Positions 8,354-17,063 of a stretch of DNA of 64,000 bases are shown here, piece after piece. Origin of the DNA: Catellatospora paridis (GTDB taxonomy: Bacteria; Actinomycetota; Actinomycetes; Mycobacteriales; Micromonosporaceae); contig NZ_ML769320.1 in assembly GCF_009720365.1 (NCBI RefSeq), positions 106,952 through 170,951 on the forward strand. Direction: 5' to 3'. The notes beneath the pieces are model-generated. The model made no database searches. It was not told where the DNA came from and saw only the letters and a list, made by a program, of their open reading frames with translations. Position numbers and translations under genes: made by a program. Position 1 is the stretch's first letter, and every line of letters starts with the position of its first letter.

Positions 8354-10066
8354 TTGTCCGTCGCCCCCGTTCCCCACCGACGCTGGCTGATCGCCGGCCT
8401 GGCTTCCGTTCTCGCGCTCACCGCGACCGGCGCCTTCGCCGGCCACGCCTTCAGCGCCGATGTGCCCCGCGGCGCGAAGGTGCTCGGCATCTCCATCGAC
8501 GGCACCGCGGCCGAGGCCGCCGACGCGCTGCGCACCGGTCTGGCCGGCAAGGCCGACCAGCTGGCCGCGCCGCTGACGGTGCGGATCGGCGAGAAGACCG
8601 CCACCGTGCAGCCGCAGGACGTCGGCCTCGCGGTCGACGTGGACGCGACCGTCGCGGCGGCCGTGTCCCGGGGCCACAACCCGTTCGCCGTGCTGTTCGG
8701 CGGTGCCGAGGTGGCGCCCGTGGTCTCCGTCGACGAGGCACGCCTCTCAGCCGCGCTGGCTTCGGCGACCCAGCAGTCCGGCGCGGCGATGACCCTGCCC
8801 GCGGTCACCTTCGACGGCACCACCCCGAAGCCGGTGTACCCCAAGGCGGGCCGCGGGCTCGACCCGGCCGACGCCGCGGACGCCGTCCGCGACGGCTGGC
8901 TGCGCCGCGGCGAGATCGAGGTGAAACTGGGCGAGAAGAACCCGGCCAGCTCGAAGGACGACGTCGACCGGATGGTCGCCGAGGTCGCCACGCCGGCGGT
9001 GTCCGCGCCGGTCACCGTCACCACGCCCAAGGGTGTCGTCACCATGTCCCCGAAGGCGATCGCGGCGAGCCTGGTGATCTCCTCCGACGCCAAGGGCGAG
9101 CTGTCCAGCCGGGTCGACGAGAAGAAGCTGCGCAAGGCGCTGGGCAAGGAGCTGGCCAAGGTCGAGGTGCAGCCGAAGAACGCCACCATCGACGGCTCCG
9201 GCGGCGCGCCGCAGGTCGTGGCCGCCAGCGGCGGCACGCTGGTCGACACCGCGAAGCTGGCCGGCGACCTGCTGCCGGTGCTCAAGCGGGGCGCCGACCG
9301 CGCCGTCTCGGCCGGGCTCACCGACGTGAAGCCCGCGACGACCACCGGCGACCTCGCCGAGCTGGGCATCAAGGAGCAGGTCTCCAGCTTCACGACATAC
9401 TTCACCGGCGGCCTGTCCAGCCCGCGCAGCAAGAACATCGTGCAGATCGCGAAGGAGGTCGACGGCGCGATCGTGCGGCCCGGCGAGACCTTCTCGCTCA
9501 ACGGGCACACCGGTCCCCGCGGCTACGCGGAGGGCTACTTCGACGCGCCCGTGATCATGGACGGCAAGCTGATCCCCGGTGTCGGCGGCGGCGCGTCGCA
9601 GTTCACCACGACGATCTTCAACGCGTCGTACTACGCGGGCATGAAGGACGTCGAGCACAAGCCGCACTCGTACTACTTCACGCGGTACCCGGCGGTCATC
9701 GAGTCGACCATCATGTACCCGACGCTGGACCTCAGGTTCACCAACACCACCCCGTACGGCGTGCTCATCGACACCTCGCACACCGACAGCTCGGTGACGG
9801 TCAGCATGTGGTCGACCAAGGTCTACGACGGCATCACCACGCAGTACGACCCGAAGCGCGACATCGAGCAGCCGAAGAAGGTCGTGCTCGAGGACGGCCC
9901 GACCTGCATCGCTACTGCGGGTAGCGAGGGTTTTACTCAGGACGCCTGGCGTATCTTCCGCAAGGACGGTAAAGAGATCAAGCGGGAGAAGTTCACCTGG
10001 CGGTATAACGCTGAGCCACAGTTCGTGTGCGAGGCGAAGAAGCCGCCGTTGACTGCCAAGCCCTGA
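8354..10066 (+). CDS. VanW-family exported protein
   Basis: The 570-residue protein begins at TTG 8354 (GAGGTG at 8343-8348). Residues 1-35 form an uncleaved or cleaved signal (RRWLIAGLASVLALTATGAFAGHAF). Two related putative peptidoglycan-binding (PG_binding_4-like) regions follow at about 40-150 and 200-330, then a VanW domain at about 345-490, seen in 'PGETFSLNGHTGPRGYAEGY', 'GVGGGASQFTTTIFNASYYAGM' and 'STIMYPTLDLRFTN'. VanW proteins are associated with envelope and glycopeptide-response loci but have no proven activity. The next gene follows after 10 bp and is probably co-transcribed. Confidence 0.88.
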   Translation: MSVAPVPHRRWLIAGLASVLALTATGAFAGHAFSADVPRGAKVLGISIDGTAAEAADALRTGLAGKADQLAAPLTVRIGEKTATVQPQDVGLAVDVDATVAAAVSRGHNPFAVLFGGAEVAPVVSVDEARLSAALASATQQSGAAMTLPAVTFDGTTPKPVYPKAGRGLDPADAADAVRDGWLRRGEIEVKLGEKNPASSKDDVDRMVAEVATPAVSAPVTVTTPKGVVTMSPKAIAASLVISSDAKGELSSRVDEKKLRKALGKELAKVEVQPKNATIDGSGGAPQVVAASGGTLVDTAKLAGDLLPVLKRGADRAVSAGLTDVKPATTTGDLAELGIKEQVSSFTTYFTGGLSSPRSKNIVQIAKEVDGAIVRPGETFSLNGHTGPRGYAEGYFDAPVIMDGKLIPGVGGGASQFTTTIFNASYYAGMKDVEHKPHSYYFTRYPAVIESTIMYPTLDLRFTNTTPYGVLIDTSHTDSSVTVSMWSTKVYDGITTQYDPKRDIEQPKKVVLEDGPTCIATAGSEGFTQDAWRIFRKDGKEIKREKFTWRYNAEPQFVCEAKKPPLTAKP

Positions 10067-10076
10067 GGAGGCTTCG

Positions 10077-10526
10077 ATGAAGGAGCGGTGGCTGCCGGTA
10101 GGCGTGATCGCCGGCGTGCTGTTCGTGGTCAATGTGGTCGCTCGATGGGTGGGCAAGGGCATTGAAGACCCGGACACACAGGCCACGGCGGGGTTCGTCG
10201 CACTCGGCGTGATCGGGCTCGTGTTCTTCGCGATGGCGCTGTACTGGGGCCGCCTGCGGCCGTGGCCGCGCGTGGTCGCCGACCTGGGCGCCGCGGCCTT
10301 CGCCGCATGCCTGCTGAGCATCTTCGTCGGCCCGCTCGCGGCCGGCGAGGGCCCGTTCGCACACGGCGCGGGCGCGTTCTTCAACCAGGTCTGGGTCTAC
10401 GCGGCGGTCTTCGCCGTCGGCACCGGCCTGGGCATGGTCGGCCTGATCGCGTTCGCCGCCGACTACCGCGCCAAGCAGCTCAAGCTCTTCGCCGAGCGCG
10501 CCAAAGCCCACCCCCGCCGCGTCTAA
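10077..10526 (+). CDS. Four-helix membrane protein of unknown function
   Basis: The 149-residue protein starts at ATG 10077, 5 nt after a strong Shine-Dalgarno (GAGGAGG, 10065-10071). Four hydrophobic helices are visible (residues 6-22, 36-54, 65-90 and 100-128), ending in a short basic tail (KQLKLFAERAKAHPRR). It lies 10 bp after the VanW gene and should form an operon with it, which suggests an envelope role. I do not recognise a named family. The stop codon is followed by the palindromic repeat at 10531. Confidence 0.7.
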   Translation: MKERWLPVGVIAGVLFVVNVVARWVGKGIEDPDTQATAGFVALGVIGLVFFAMALYWGRLRPWPRVVADLGAAAFAACLLSIFVGPLAAGEGPFAHGAGAFFNQVWVYAAVFAVGTGLGMVGLIAFAADYRAKQLKLFAERAKAHPRRV

Positions 10527-10530
10527 CCCC

Positions 10531-10580
10531 AAGGAAGGGCACCTTCACATCGCTATGCGTTGTAGAAGGTGCCCTTCCTT
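10531..10580. repeat. Palindromic intergenic repeat, family A copy 2
   Basis: A perfect 16-bp stem (10531-10546 with 10565-10580) surrounds an 18-nt loop containing 'atcgctatgcgtt'. The outer 12 bases match the copy at 4497-4543 and the loop is related. It begins 4 bp after a stop codon and lies between convergent genes. Confidence 0.8.
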
Positions 10581-10617
10581 AACCTCCGTCGTCCGCGGCC
10601 GCAGGTCGCGGCGGTGA

Positions 10618-11568
10618 TCAGCGGAGCTGGTAGCGGGTGTAGTGGTGGTGGCGGGTGAAGCCGAGCTTGGCGTACATCGCCAGGGCCGGGGCGTTGCGCG
10701 ATTCGACCTGCAGGAAGGCGTCGGTCGCGCCGAGTTGCGCGGCCCAGCGGGCCAGCACCCCCATCGCCTCCTCGGCCAGACCGCGCCGGCGGGCGGCGGC
10801 GGCCGTCTCCACGCCGAAGACGCCCAGCCAGCGGCCGTTGCCGGTGACGGTGCCGCGGGCCCGGGCCAGCAGCGCTCCGCTCTCGTCGTACCGCTGGGCG
10901 AACACCAGCTCGGGCACCGCGGTCAGCACGTGCACCGCGGCCTCGGGCAGCGGCCCCCGGTCGTCGGCCACCATCGCCAGGAATTCGGGGGACATGGCCC
11001 GGCTCAGCTCGAACGCGTCGCCGGGCGGTGTCACCGCGATCAGCTCGTCGAGCGCGCAGACCTGGACCTCGACCGTGCACTCGGCGTGCCAGCCGGCCTT
11101 GATCAGCTCCCGCTCGACGCTCGCGGCCAGCGGCAGCGGCACGTCGACCTGCGGCGGCAGTCCCTGGCGGCGGTAGAAGGCGACGACCGCGTCCAGCGCC
11201 GGGGGCAGCGGCAGGCCGGGATCACCGACCGGCAGCGCCGAGTTGGCCCGGCCGGTGTACCCGCCGGCCGCCCGCAGCCGCCAGGCGCCCAGCTCCTCGA
11301 CCACCGGCGGCGGCCAGGCCTCCGTGGCGGCCAGTTCCAGTGCCGCGATCTCGCGGGCGGTCGGGCCGCGCCGCGCCGGCACGACCTTGGCCCGGTGCAC
11401 CTCGGCCAGCGGCACGACCACCACTCCGCGGGAGGTCGCGACGGTGAGGGACGAGTCCCCGACCTCGGTGAGATCGCCCAGCACATCGGTGAACTGCGGG
11501 CGATCATCCCGGTATCCGGCGAATCTGCGTACCACCACGCGGGACCCGAGATCACTCTTAGCCAACAC
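10618..11568 (-). CDS. GNAT N-acetyltransferase, Rv0428c/cg3035-like
   Basis: The 316-residue protein has a small N-terminal beta domain (residues 8-65: 'DVLGDLTEVGDSSLTVATSRG', 'VPLAEVHRAKVVP') joined to a C-terminal GNAT fold. The acetyl-CoA loop is seen as 'AARRRGLAEEAMGVL' (R/Q-x-x-G-L/A type) and the last strands as 'FLQVESRNAPALAMYAKLGF', the classic GNAT ending. This two-part build matches the actinobacterial family typified by Rv0428c. The acceptor substrate is unknown. GTG 11568 is preceded by GGGAGG. A TAGTAT box on this strand (11598-11593) shares bases with a box facing fdxA. Confidence 0.85.
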   Translation of the reverse strand: MLAKSDLGSRVVVRRFAGYRDDRPQFTDVLGDLTEVGDSSLTVATSRGVVVVPLAEVHRAKVVPARRGPTAREIAALELAATEAWPPPVVEELGAWRLRAAGGYTGRANSALPVGDPGLPLPPALDAVVAFYRRQGLPPQVDVPLPLAASVERELIKAGWHAECTVEVQVCALDELIAVTPPGDAFELSRAMSPEFLAMVADDRGPLPEAAVHVLTAVPELVFAQRYDESGALLARARGTVTGNGRWLGVFGVETAAAARRRGLAEEAMGVLARWAAQLGATDAFLQVESRNAPALAMYAKLGFTRHHHYTRYQLR

Positions 11569-11592
11569 TGACTACCTACCTCCCTCACCCGG

Positions 11593-11602
11593 ATACTAGG
11601 CT
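11593..11602. promoter_or_regulatory. Overlapping divergent -10 boxes between GNAT gene and fdxA
   Basis: The sequence ATACTAGGCT reads TAGTAT leftward (toward the GNAT gene, ~18-nt leader with Shine-Dalgarno) and TAGGCT rightward (toward fdxA, ~65-nt leader). The two hexamers share the central CTAG. Confidence 0.4.
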
Positions 11603-11674
11603 TTGACTTGGCCGCGTGGAGCGGCGGAACGTGCACTGTCATGTTCCGTATGAGAGTGCGTGGAGGGACGACCC

Positions 11675-12001
11675 GTGACCTACATCATCGCCGAGCCGTG
11701 CGTCGATGTGCTCGACAAGGCCTGCATCGAGGAGTGCCCTGTCGACTGCATCTACGAGGGCAACCGCATGCTCTACATCCACCCGGACGAGTGCGTCGAC
11801 TGCGGTGCCTGTGAGCCGGTCTGCCCGGTGGAGGCGATCTTCTACGAGGACGACGTGCCGGAGCAGTGGCGCGACTACACCACCGCGAACTACGAGTTCT
11901 TCAACGAGCTCGGCTCGCCCGGTGGCGCCTCGAAGATCGGAAAGATCAGCGCGGACGCGCCGTTCGTCGCGGCCCAGCCCGCCAAGGAAGGCGACCACTG
12001 A
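11675..12001 (+). CDS. fdxA: 7Fe ferredoxin FdxA
   Basis: The 108-residue ferredoxin carries one [3Fe-4S] and one [4Fe-4S] cluster. The first motif C9-x7-C17-x3-C21-x3-C25 and the second CVDCGACEPVCP are both intact, in the order typical of actinobacterial FdxA (Rv1177-like). It carries electrons in the cytosol. GTG 11675 (TYIIAEPC...) was chosen over GTG 11660 because the Shine-Dalgarno GGAGGG (11662-11667) sits just before it and all family members begin near TYII. The stop overlaps the start of dapC, and the pair fdxA-dapC is conserved in actinobacteria. Confidence 0.95.
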   Translation: MTYIIAEPCVDVLDKACIEECPVDCIYEGNRMLYIHPDECVDCGACEPVCPVEAIFYEDDVPEQWRDYTTANYEFFNELGSPGGASKIGKISADAPFVAAQPAKEGDH

Positions 12002-13101
12002 GCACGCCGGTTTCCGGTGCAGGCCGGCGGAGGATCTCCGCCGGCCTGCCCGACTTTCCCTGGGATCTGCTGGAGCCGTCGAAGCGGCGCGCCGCGGCGC
12101 ACCCTGACGGCATCGTGGACCTGTCCATCGGCACGCCCGTCGACCCGGTGCCCGCAGTCATCCGCAAGGCGCTGGCCGAGGCGTCCGACGCCCCCGGCTA
12201 CCCGCTGACGGCGGGCACCGCCGAGCTCCGGCAGGAGATCACCGCCTGGGTCGCCCGCTCCTGCGGCGCCGCGCCCGGGTTCGGCGTGCTGCCGACGATC
12301 GGCTCCAAGGAGCTGGTGGCCTGGCTGCCCACGCTGCTCGGCGTCGGCGCGGGCGACACCGTGGTCATCCCCGAGGTCTGCTACCCGACGTACGAGGTCG
12401 GCGTGCAGCTCGCCGGAGCCAGGGTGCTGCGTGCCGACACCCCGCCCGCGGGGGAGCGCCCGGCCCTGATCTGGATCAACTCGCCCGGCAACCCGCACGG
12501 CCGGGTCGCGTCCGAGGCCGAACTGCGGGCCTGGATCGCGTACGCCCGCGCCACCGGAGCCGTGCTGGTCAGCGACGAGTGCTACCTCACCCTGCCGTGG
12601 ACCGCGACGCCGGTCTCGGTGCTGTCGCTGTGCGACGGCGACTTCACCGGGGTGCTGGCGGTGCACTCGCTGTCCAAGCGGTCCAACCTGGCCGGGTACC
12701 GGGCCGGCTTCGTCGCCGGCGACCCGGACCTGGTCGGCGAGCTGCTGGCGGTGCGCAAACACGCCGGCATGATCATGCCCGCGCCGGTGCAGGCCGCGAT
12801 GATCGCGGCGCTGGCCGACGAGTCGCATGTGGACGAGCAGCGGGCCCGCTATGCCGCCCGCCGCGAGCTGCTGCGCGAGGCGCTGCTCGGCGCGGGGTTC
12901 ACCATCGAGCACTCCGAGGCCGGGCTCTACCTGTGGGCGACCCGCGGCGAGGACTGCTGGGCGACCGTGGACGCGCTGGCCGAACTGGGTGTGCTGGTCG
13001 CGCCGGGCGCGATCTACGGACCCAACGGCGTGAAGCACGTGCGGGTGGCGCTCACCGCCACCGACGAGCGGGTGCGCACGGCCGTGGCACGGCTCGCCTG
13101 A
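11998..13101 (+). CDS. dapC: Succinyldiaminopimelate aminotransferase DapC (probable CTG start)
   Basis: DapC is a PLP-dependent class I/II aminotransferase that forms N-succinyl-LL-2,6-diaminopimelate in lysine/meso-DAP synthesis. The family opening 'ISAGLPDFPWDLLEP', 'DGIVDLSIGTPVDPVP', the 'WINSPGNPHGRV' Asn-Pro motif and the Schiff-base lysine in 'HSLSKRSNLAGYRAGF' are all present in this 367-residue product. The conserved N-terminus lies too close to the fdxA stop for any ATG/GTG/TTG. The only fitting start is CTG 11998, overlapping the fdxA TGA and placed 6 nt after a strong AAGGAAGG (11984-11991). The in-frame GTG 11866 would overlap fdxA by 136 nt and is unlikely. Confidence 0.9.
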   Translation: MSTPVSGAGRRRISAGLPDFPWDLLEPSKRRAAAHPDGIVDLSIGTPVDPVPAVIRKALAEASDAPGYPLTAGTAELRQEITAWVARSCGAAPGFGVLPTIGSKELVAWLPTLLGVGAGDTVVIPEVCYPTYEVGVQLAGARVLRADTPPAGERPALIWINSPGNPHGRVASEAELRAWIAYARATGAVLVSDECYLTLPWTATPVSVLSLCDGDFTGVLAVHSLSKRSNLAGYRAGFVAGDPDLVGELLAVRKHAGMIMPAPVQAAMIAALADESHVDEQRARYAARRELLREALLGAGFTIEHSEAGLYLWATRGEDCWATVDALAELGVLVAPGAIYGPNGVKHVRVALTATDERVRTAVARLA

Positions 13102-13105
13102 TCGG

Positions 13106-14209
13106 TCAGCCCGCCGTGACCGGCACCTGCACCGCCCAGTAGAGCTGGCCCCGCGGGCCGACGAAGAACAGTGCCACCAGCAGGTCGGACGGTTCCGGCG
13201 GCGGCGTGCCGTCGCGTGCGAATCTGCCGACGAATGCGGTGGAGGTCGCGTCCGGTTCGATGGAGACCGCGAGGACCGACGGGTACGTGGTCCCGGCGTC
13301 ACCATGCGAGGTCGGGGCCAGCGCCGACAGCCAGGGGTACCGCTTCCAGGCGTCCGCCATCTCGTTGCCGCCCCAACCGCCGCCGTCCCTGCCGTAGAGC
13401 TGCGGTGCGACCCGGTTGTACCGCTTGTCGAGCAGGATGATGTGAAAACGTCCCCGCGTTGCCGGCTGCGGTACGGCGAGGTCGAATCGGCCGAGGACGG
13501 ACCGTTCACCGTTCGCGTGGACTCCCGACACACCCAGGGCGGCGGCATCGGCGTCGAAGTGCTCCCGGTCGGTCAGCCGGATCGTGGCGACGGGGTGCAC
13601 CGCCTCGGGCCCGTACGGCGGGCGGTCGCGCCACACGCCGAAGCCGACCGCTGCCACCGATGCCGTCACCAGGACGATCGCGATGAAGGGCACGAGACGC
13701 GGCCTACGGCCCGGCGCGGACTCGCCCCACAGTGCCGCCGCCAGGAACAGCACGCCGAGCGCCAGGCCGGTGCCGACGGTGCCTGCCAATACCGCGGTCT
13801 GTCCGTCCAGCGCCAGTTGCACCTGCTCGACTTGATGCAGCAGGCAGAGCATGGCGAGCACCAGGCCGACCGTGGTCAGCGAGGCGACGGCGTGCGCCCG
13901 CGCCGCCAGGTCCACCCCGTGGGCCGTATCGGCGAGCGGGCCGCGCCGCGTGACGTGCTGCACCGTCGCGGTGACGAACACGCAGGTGACCAGCGCGCCC
14001 ACCCCCCAGGCGACGATCTCCCCGCCGTCTCCGAGGCCGGATGACAGCGCCAAGGCGGTGGAGACGAGCGCGGTGGCGGCGACAACGCGGGGCGTACGGC
14101 GCAGCCACGCCGGGACCGGCACGGCGGTCACGGTCTGGGTCGCAGCACCCGCCGCCAGCTCGGCCGACGCCGCGCCGAGCAGCCAGCCTGCCAGCAGCGG
14201 CACGAACAC
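13106..14209 (-). CDS. Multispanning membrane protein with C-terminal extracytoplasmic-type domain
   Basis: This is a 367-residue protein that I do not recognise. It has about six hydrophobic helices in residues 1-190 (for example FVPLLAGWLLGAASAELAAG, VAWGVGALVTCVFVTATV, VASLTTVGLVLAMLCLLHQV, LALGVLFLAAALWG, LVPFIAIVLVTASVAAVGFGVW), then a soluble ~170-residue domain rich in Gly, Tyr and Trp (LYGRDGGGWGGNEMADAWKRYPWL). The start is GTG 14209. It converges with dapC, with 4 bp between stops, and follows the same direction as the three-gene operon upstream. It does not overlap that operon and may be read through from it. Confidence 0.65.
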   Translation of the reverse strand: MFVPLLAGWLLGAASAELAAGAATQTVTAVPVPAWLRRTPRVVAATALVSTALALSSGLGDGGEIVAWGVGALVTCVFVTATVQHVTRRGPLADTAHGVDLAARAHAVASLTTVGLVLAMLCLLHQVEQVQLALDGQTAVLAGTVGTGLALGVLFLAAALWGESAPGRRPRLVPFIAIVLVTASVAAVGFGVWRDRPPYGPEAVHPVATIRLTDREHFDADAAALGVSGVHANGERSVLGRFDLAVPQPATRGRFHIILLDKRYNRVAPQLYGRDGGGWGGNEMADAWKRYPWLSALAPTSHGDAGTTYPSVLAVSIEPDATSTAFVGRFARDGTPPPEPSDLLVALFFVGPRGQLYWAVQVPVTAG

Positions 14210-14241
14210 TCTAGCGTCCGGCGGCTACAGGGGCTGCCCGG

Positions 14242-15528
14242 TCAGTGGGCCGGGATGCGGTGCGGGGCGAGCCGTTCCAGGAAGGCCCGGTTGGCCTCCC
14301 AGCCGTCGACCTGCGGCGGGTCCGTGCCGAGCCAGACCGGCTCCGCCGCCGGGTACGCGTGCAACTGCTCGTCGACCCCGGCCCGGCTGACCACCACGCA
14401 TGCCTGCCGGTGCCGGGAGGCCAGCACGCACAGCCGTCCCGCCTCCAGGTGGAAGGCGCTGGCGTCGCGCCGCCCGCTGAGCGGGTGCCAGGCCAGCACC
14501 ACCTCGTACTGCCGTCCCTGCAGCCGGTTGGCCGTGTCGACGGTGACCCCGGTGATGCCCCGGCGCTGCAGCGCGGCTTCGACGTGTGCCTTCTGGTCCC
14601 GGTGCACCACCCCGACGGCGACGTCGGCCCGGTTCAGCGGCCGCGGCCCCGACGGGTCCACCGTGGACACCTCCGCGGTCACCAGCTGGTGCACCAGGTC
14701 GGCGAGCGTCGCGACCAGGGCCGGGTCGGTGCGCGGCACGTGCGCGGCGGGCAGTTCCAGCAGCGCCCAGCCGTGCTCGGCGGCGTGCGCCAGCGCGGGG
14801 TGGGCGAGGCTGGCCAGTTCGAGCCGCCGGTCGGTCGGTGCGGCTCCGGCGGTGAAGGCGCGGGTGTAGAACGCGTCGGAGATCACGGGTGCGGTGTGCG
14901 GGGCGAGCCGCCAGCTCACCGGCAGCGGGATGACGGGGGTGTCCGGGTGGTGGCGCAGCAGGGTGCCCGCTGCGGTGTCCAGTGGCCAGGTGGCCAGCGA
15001 GCGCACCGAGTGCTCGTCGGCGACGGTGAACGGGGCGAGCTGTCCCGGGTCGCCGACCAGCAGCAGCCGGTCGAACAGGTGCCCGACGCGCACCAGCGCC
15101 GCCGCCGACATCTGGTACGCCTCGTCGATGACGCCCAGCGGCCAGGTGCGCTCGTCGGCCTTGACGTAGGCCCATTTCGCGGCGGTGCCGACGATGACGT
15201 CGCAGCCGCCGAGCTCGCCGAGCTTGGTGCCGGTGCGCACCTTGGTCCGCGGCCAGCCCGTCGGTGGCGTCCACTCCTGGCCGTGCAGGCGGCCGGTGGA
15301 CAGCCCTACCCCGGCCAGCGCGATCACGAGGTCGTCGGCCTGGTCGTTGGTCTGCACCACGATCGGCACGTTCTCGCCGACCGCGACCAGGCGTTTCGCG
15401 AGTTCGCGGACCAGCGTCGACTTGCCCGCGCCGGGCGGGGAGTCGACGACGACGGCCCGGTCGGTGCCGCGTACCCGATTCCAGACCTCCTCGATCGCGG
15501 CCTCGTGCCGCGCTCCGGCGCTGGTCAC
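14242..15528 (-). CDS. SF1-type DNA helicase/ATPase (Dna2/RecD2-like), third gene of a nuclease-helicase operon
   Basis: The 428-residue product has all core superfamily-1 motifs in order: Walker A SPPGAGKST (30-38), motif II DEAYQ (135-139), motif III GDPGQLAP (159-166), motif IV SWR (205-207), motif V DTANRLQG (331-338) and a motif VI-like GRLCVLASRHR (364-374). The DExxQ/GDPxQLxP style is that of SF1B enzymes (RecD, Dna2, Upf1). The GTG start overlaps the preceding stop by four bases (GTGA), which identifies this frame as the real one over the overlapping open frame 14225-15535. The two upstream genes encode an unrecognised protein and a Cas4/RecB-like Fe-S nuclease. Together they look like a split nuclease-helicase machine. 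Confidence 0.82.
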   Translation of the reverse strand: MTSAGARHEAAIEEVWNRVRGTDRAVVVDSPPGAGKSTLVRELAKRLVAVGENVPIVVQTNDQADDLVIALAGVGLSTGRLHGQEWTPPTGWPRTKVRTGTKLGELGGCDVIVGTAAKWAYVKADERTWPLGVIDEAYQMSAAALVRVGHLFDRLLLVGDPGQLAPFTVADEHSVRSLATWPLDTAAGTLLRHHPDTPVIPLPVSWRLAPHTAPVISDAFYTRAFTAGAAPTDRRLELASLAHPALAHAAEHGWALLELPAAHVPRTDPALVATLADLVHQLVTAEVSTVDPSGPRPLNRADVAVGVVHRDQKAHVEAALQRRGITGVTVDTANRLQGRQYEVVLAWHPLSGRRDASAFHLEAGRLCVLASRHRQACVVVSRAGVDEQLHAYPAAEPVWLGTDPPQVDGWEANRAFLERLAPHRIPAH

Positions 15529-17063
15529 TGTGCACCTCGCGACTCGGCTGCCGGGTCGGGCACGGCGCGGGGCACGGGGACGCGGCCCGGCGCGGTGTCC
15601 GGGTCGGCGGCGGTCCCAGTCTGCTGCGCGGGGAGCGTGAGGTCGGTGTCCAGGTCGTCGTCCAGCTCGGGTTCGGGGGCGGGCTTGGGACGCGACGAGC
15701 GGGTCGGCCAGGGCAGCTCGTCGGGCAGGTTGTCGGGGAAGTACTGCTGCGGGCCGAACGGGGCCAGCACCACCTCGGCGTCGGCGTCGGGCAGCAGGCC
15801 CAGCTTGGGCCGGGTGACCGCGCCGCTGGTGACCATCAGCTCGACGGTGTCGTCGGTGGAGCCGCGCACCACCATGCCGACCTTGCCCCACCACAGTTCG
15901 GTGCCCGCGGGCCGGTCGAACGCGGACCCGGTGCGCACCCACAGCAGCGGCCGCAGCACCGAGCGGCCGCCGGAGTTGACGACGGTGTGCTCGGGATCGC
16001 GCTTGATGACGACCCCGGCGACGGCCTCGCCGGTGGCCAGGTAACGGGCCATGACCAGGGGATCGTCCAGGGCCATCTGCCGGTCCAGGGCGGCCGTGCG
16101 GGTCTCCAGCTCGTGCAGGAAGCGGTATGCGGGCACGTCGGACAGTCGCGCGCTGAACGACACCGTGCCCGCCAGCACCCGTTCCCGGTGCCGGGTCCAC
16201 GACCAGCGGTCGGACTCCCAGCGTTTGGCCACGTGCTCGCCCGGCGGCAGCATCCGCACCAGGTCGATCGCCGCCCAGGTGTCGCGCCACGCCCCGTCGA
16301 GCACTTCGGCGGCGGCCAGCTTGAGCCGGCGTACGTCGCCCTGGTGCTTGGCCCGTTCGAGTGCCGGGCGCAGCACGACCTGGTCCCAGGACGGGTCGCT
16401 GGCGGGCCCGGCCGGGGGCATCGCCTCGGCGTCGCGGGCAGCCTGCCAGGCGTCGACGCCGGCGGGCGGCTCGATCCAGGCCAGCAGCCGGCCCAGGTGC
16501 CCGTCCTCGGTGGGCAGCTGGCCGGTGCGCCAGTGCGCGGTGAGCAGGTCGGTCGCGGTGAGCAGCACGTTGGAGCCGGGCAGGTGGCGGCGCGAGGCGA
16601 TCCAGCCCAGGTGCGCCCCGGCGGCGGCGAGCACCGGGTCGTCGAGGGTGCGCAGGTACTGCCCGAGCAGGCCGACCCAGTGCGCGGTGGCCTCGTTGGG
16701 CACCACCAGCTGCGGGGCGTCCACGCAGCAGTGGTCCACGTCCAGCTCGCGGCCGCTGCCGGTGGCCCGTACGACGGGTTCGGTGACGGTGTAGCGGCTC
16801 AGGTAGGTGGCCAGGTCACGGGCCAGGCCGCCGAGCGCGGCGAAGCGCAGCGCCCGGTCCCGCGGTTCGGCGACGGTGAGCAGCTTGGGGGAGTCGCGGA
16901 AGGAGCCGTAGCGGATCGCGACCGGCGCGGACGGTTCGCCCGCCAGGTGGTATCCGGTGAGCAGCCAGGGCCGTGGCGACAGGTGCCGGTGGGCGCGGGA
17001 GGCCGCGGGCACGGCACGGGCCCGCGACAGCGCGAGCAGCCGCTGGTAGACGTCGAGGCTCAC
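15525..17063 (-). CDS. Unrecognised protein between an Fe-S nuclease and an SF1 helicase
   Basis: This 512-residue protein has no family that I recognise. Residues 1-430 look globular and mixed alpha/beta, with Trp-rich stretches (AWRDTWAAIDLV, AGTELWWGKVGMVVRG) and a 'LDVDHCCVDAPQLVVPN' strand. Residues 430-512 are acidic and Pro-rich (PEPELDDDLDTDLTLPAQQ) and probably disordered. No Walker motif, zinc cluster or transmembrane helix is visible. Both ends overlap neighbours by four bases (GTGA), so its amount is tied to that of the nuclease and helicase. Inference: a scaffold, DNA-binding or substrate-recognition subunit of the same complex. Confidence 0.7.
   Translation of the reverse strand: MSLDVYQRLLALSRARAVPAASRAHRHLSPRPWLLTGYHLAGEPSAPVAIRYGSFRDSPKLLTVAEPRDRALRFAALGGLARDLATYLSRYTVTEPVVRATGSGRELDVDHCCVDAPQLVVPNEATAHWVGLLGQYLRTLDDPVLAAAGAHLGWIASRRHLPGSNVLLTATDLLTAHWRTGQLPTEDGHLGRLLAWIEPPAGVDAWQAARDAEAMPPAGPASDPSWDQVVLRPALERAKHQGDVRRLKLAAAEVLDGAWRDTWAAIDLVRMLPPGEHVAKRWESDRWSWTRHRERVLAGTVSFSARLSDVPAYRFLHELETRTAALDRQMALDDPLVMARYLATGEAVAGVVIKRDPEHTVVNSGGRSVLRPLLWVRTGSAFDRPAGTELWWGKVGMVVRGSTDDTVELMVTSGAVTRPKLGLLPDADAEVVLAPFGPQQYFPDNLPDELPWPTRSSRPKPAPEPELDDDLDTDLTLPAQQTGTAADPDTAPGRVPVPRAVPDPAAESRGAQ

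Noticed and set aside
14225-15535. Alternative minus-strand frame overlapping the helicase
   Set aside because: It gives Arg/Pro-rich sequence without motifs, while the other frame has all SF1 motifs and a GTGA overlap with its neighbour.
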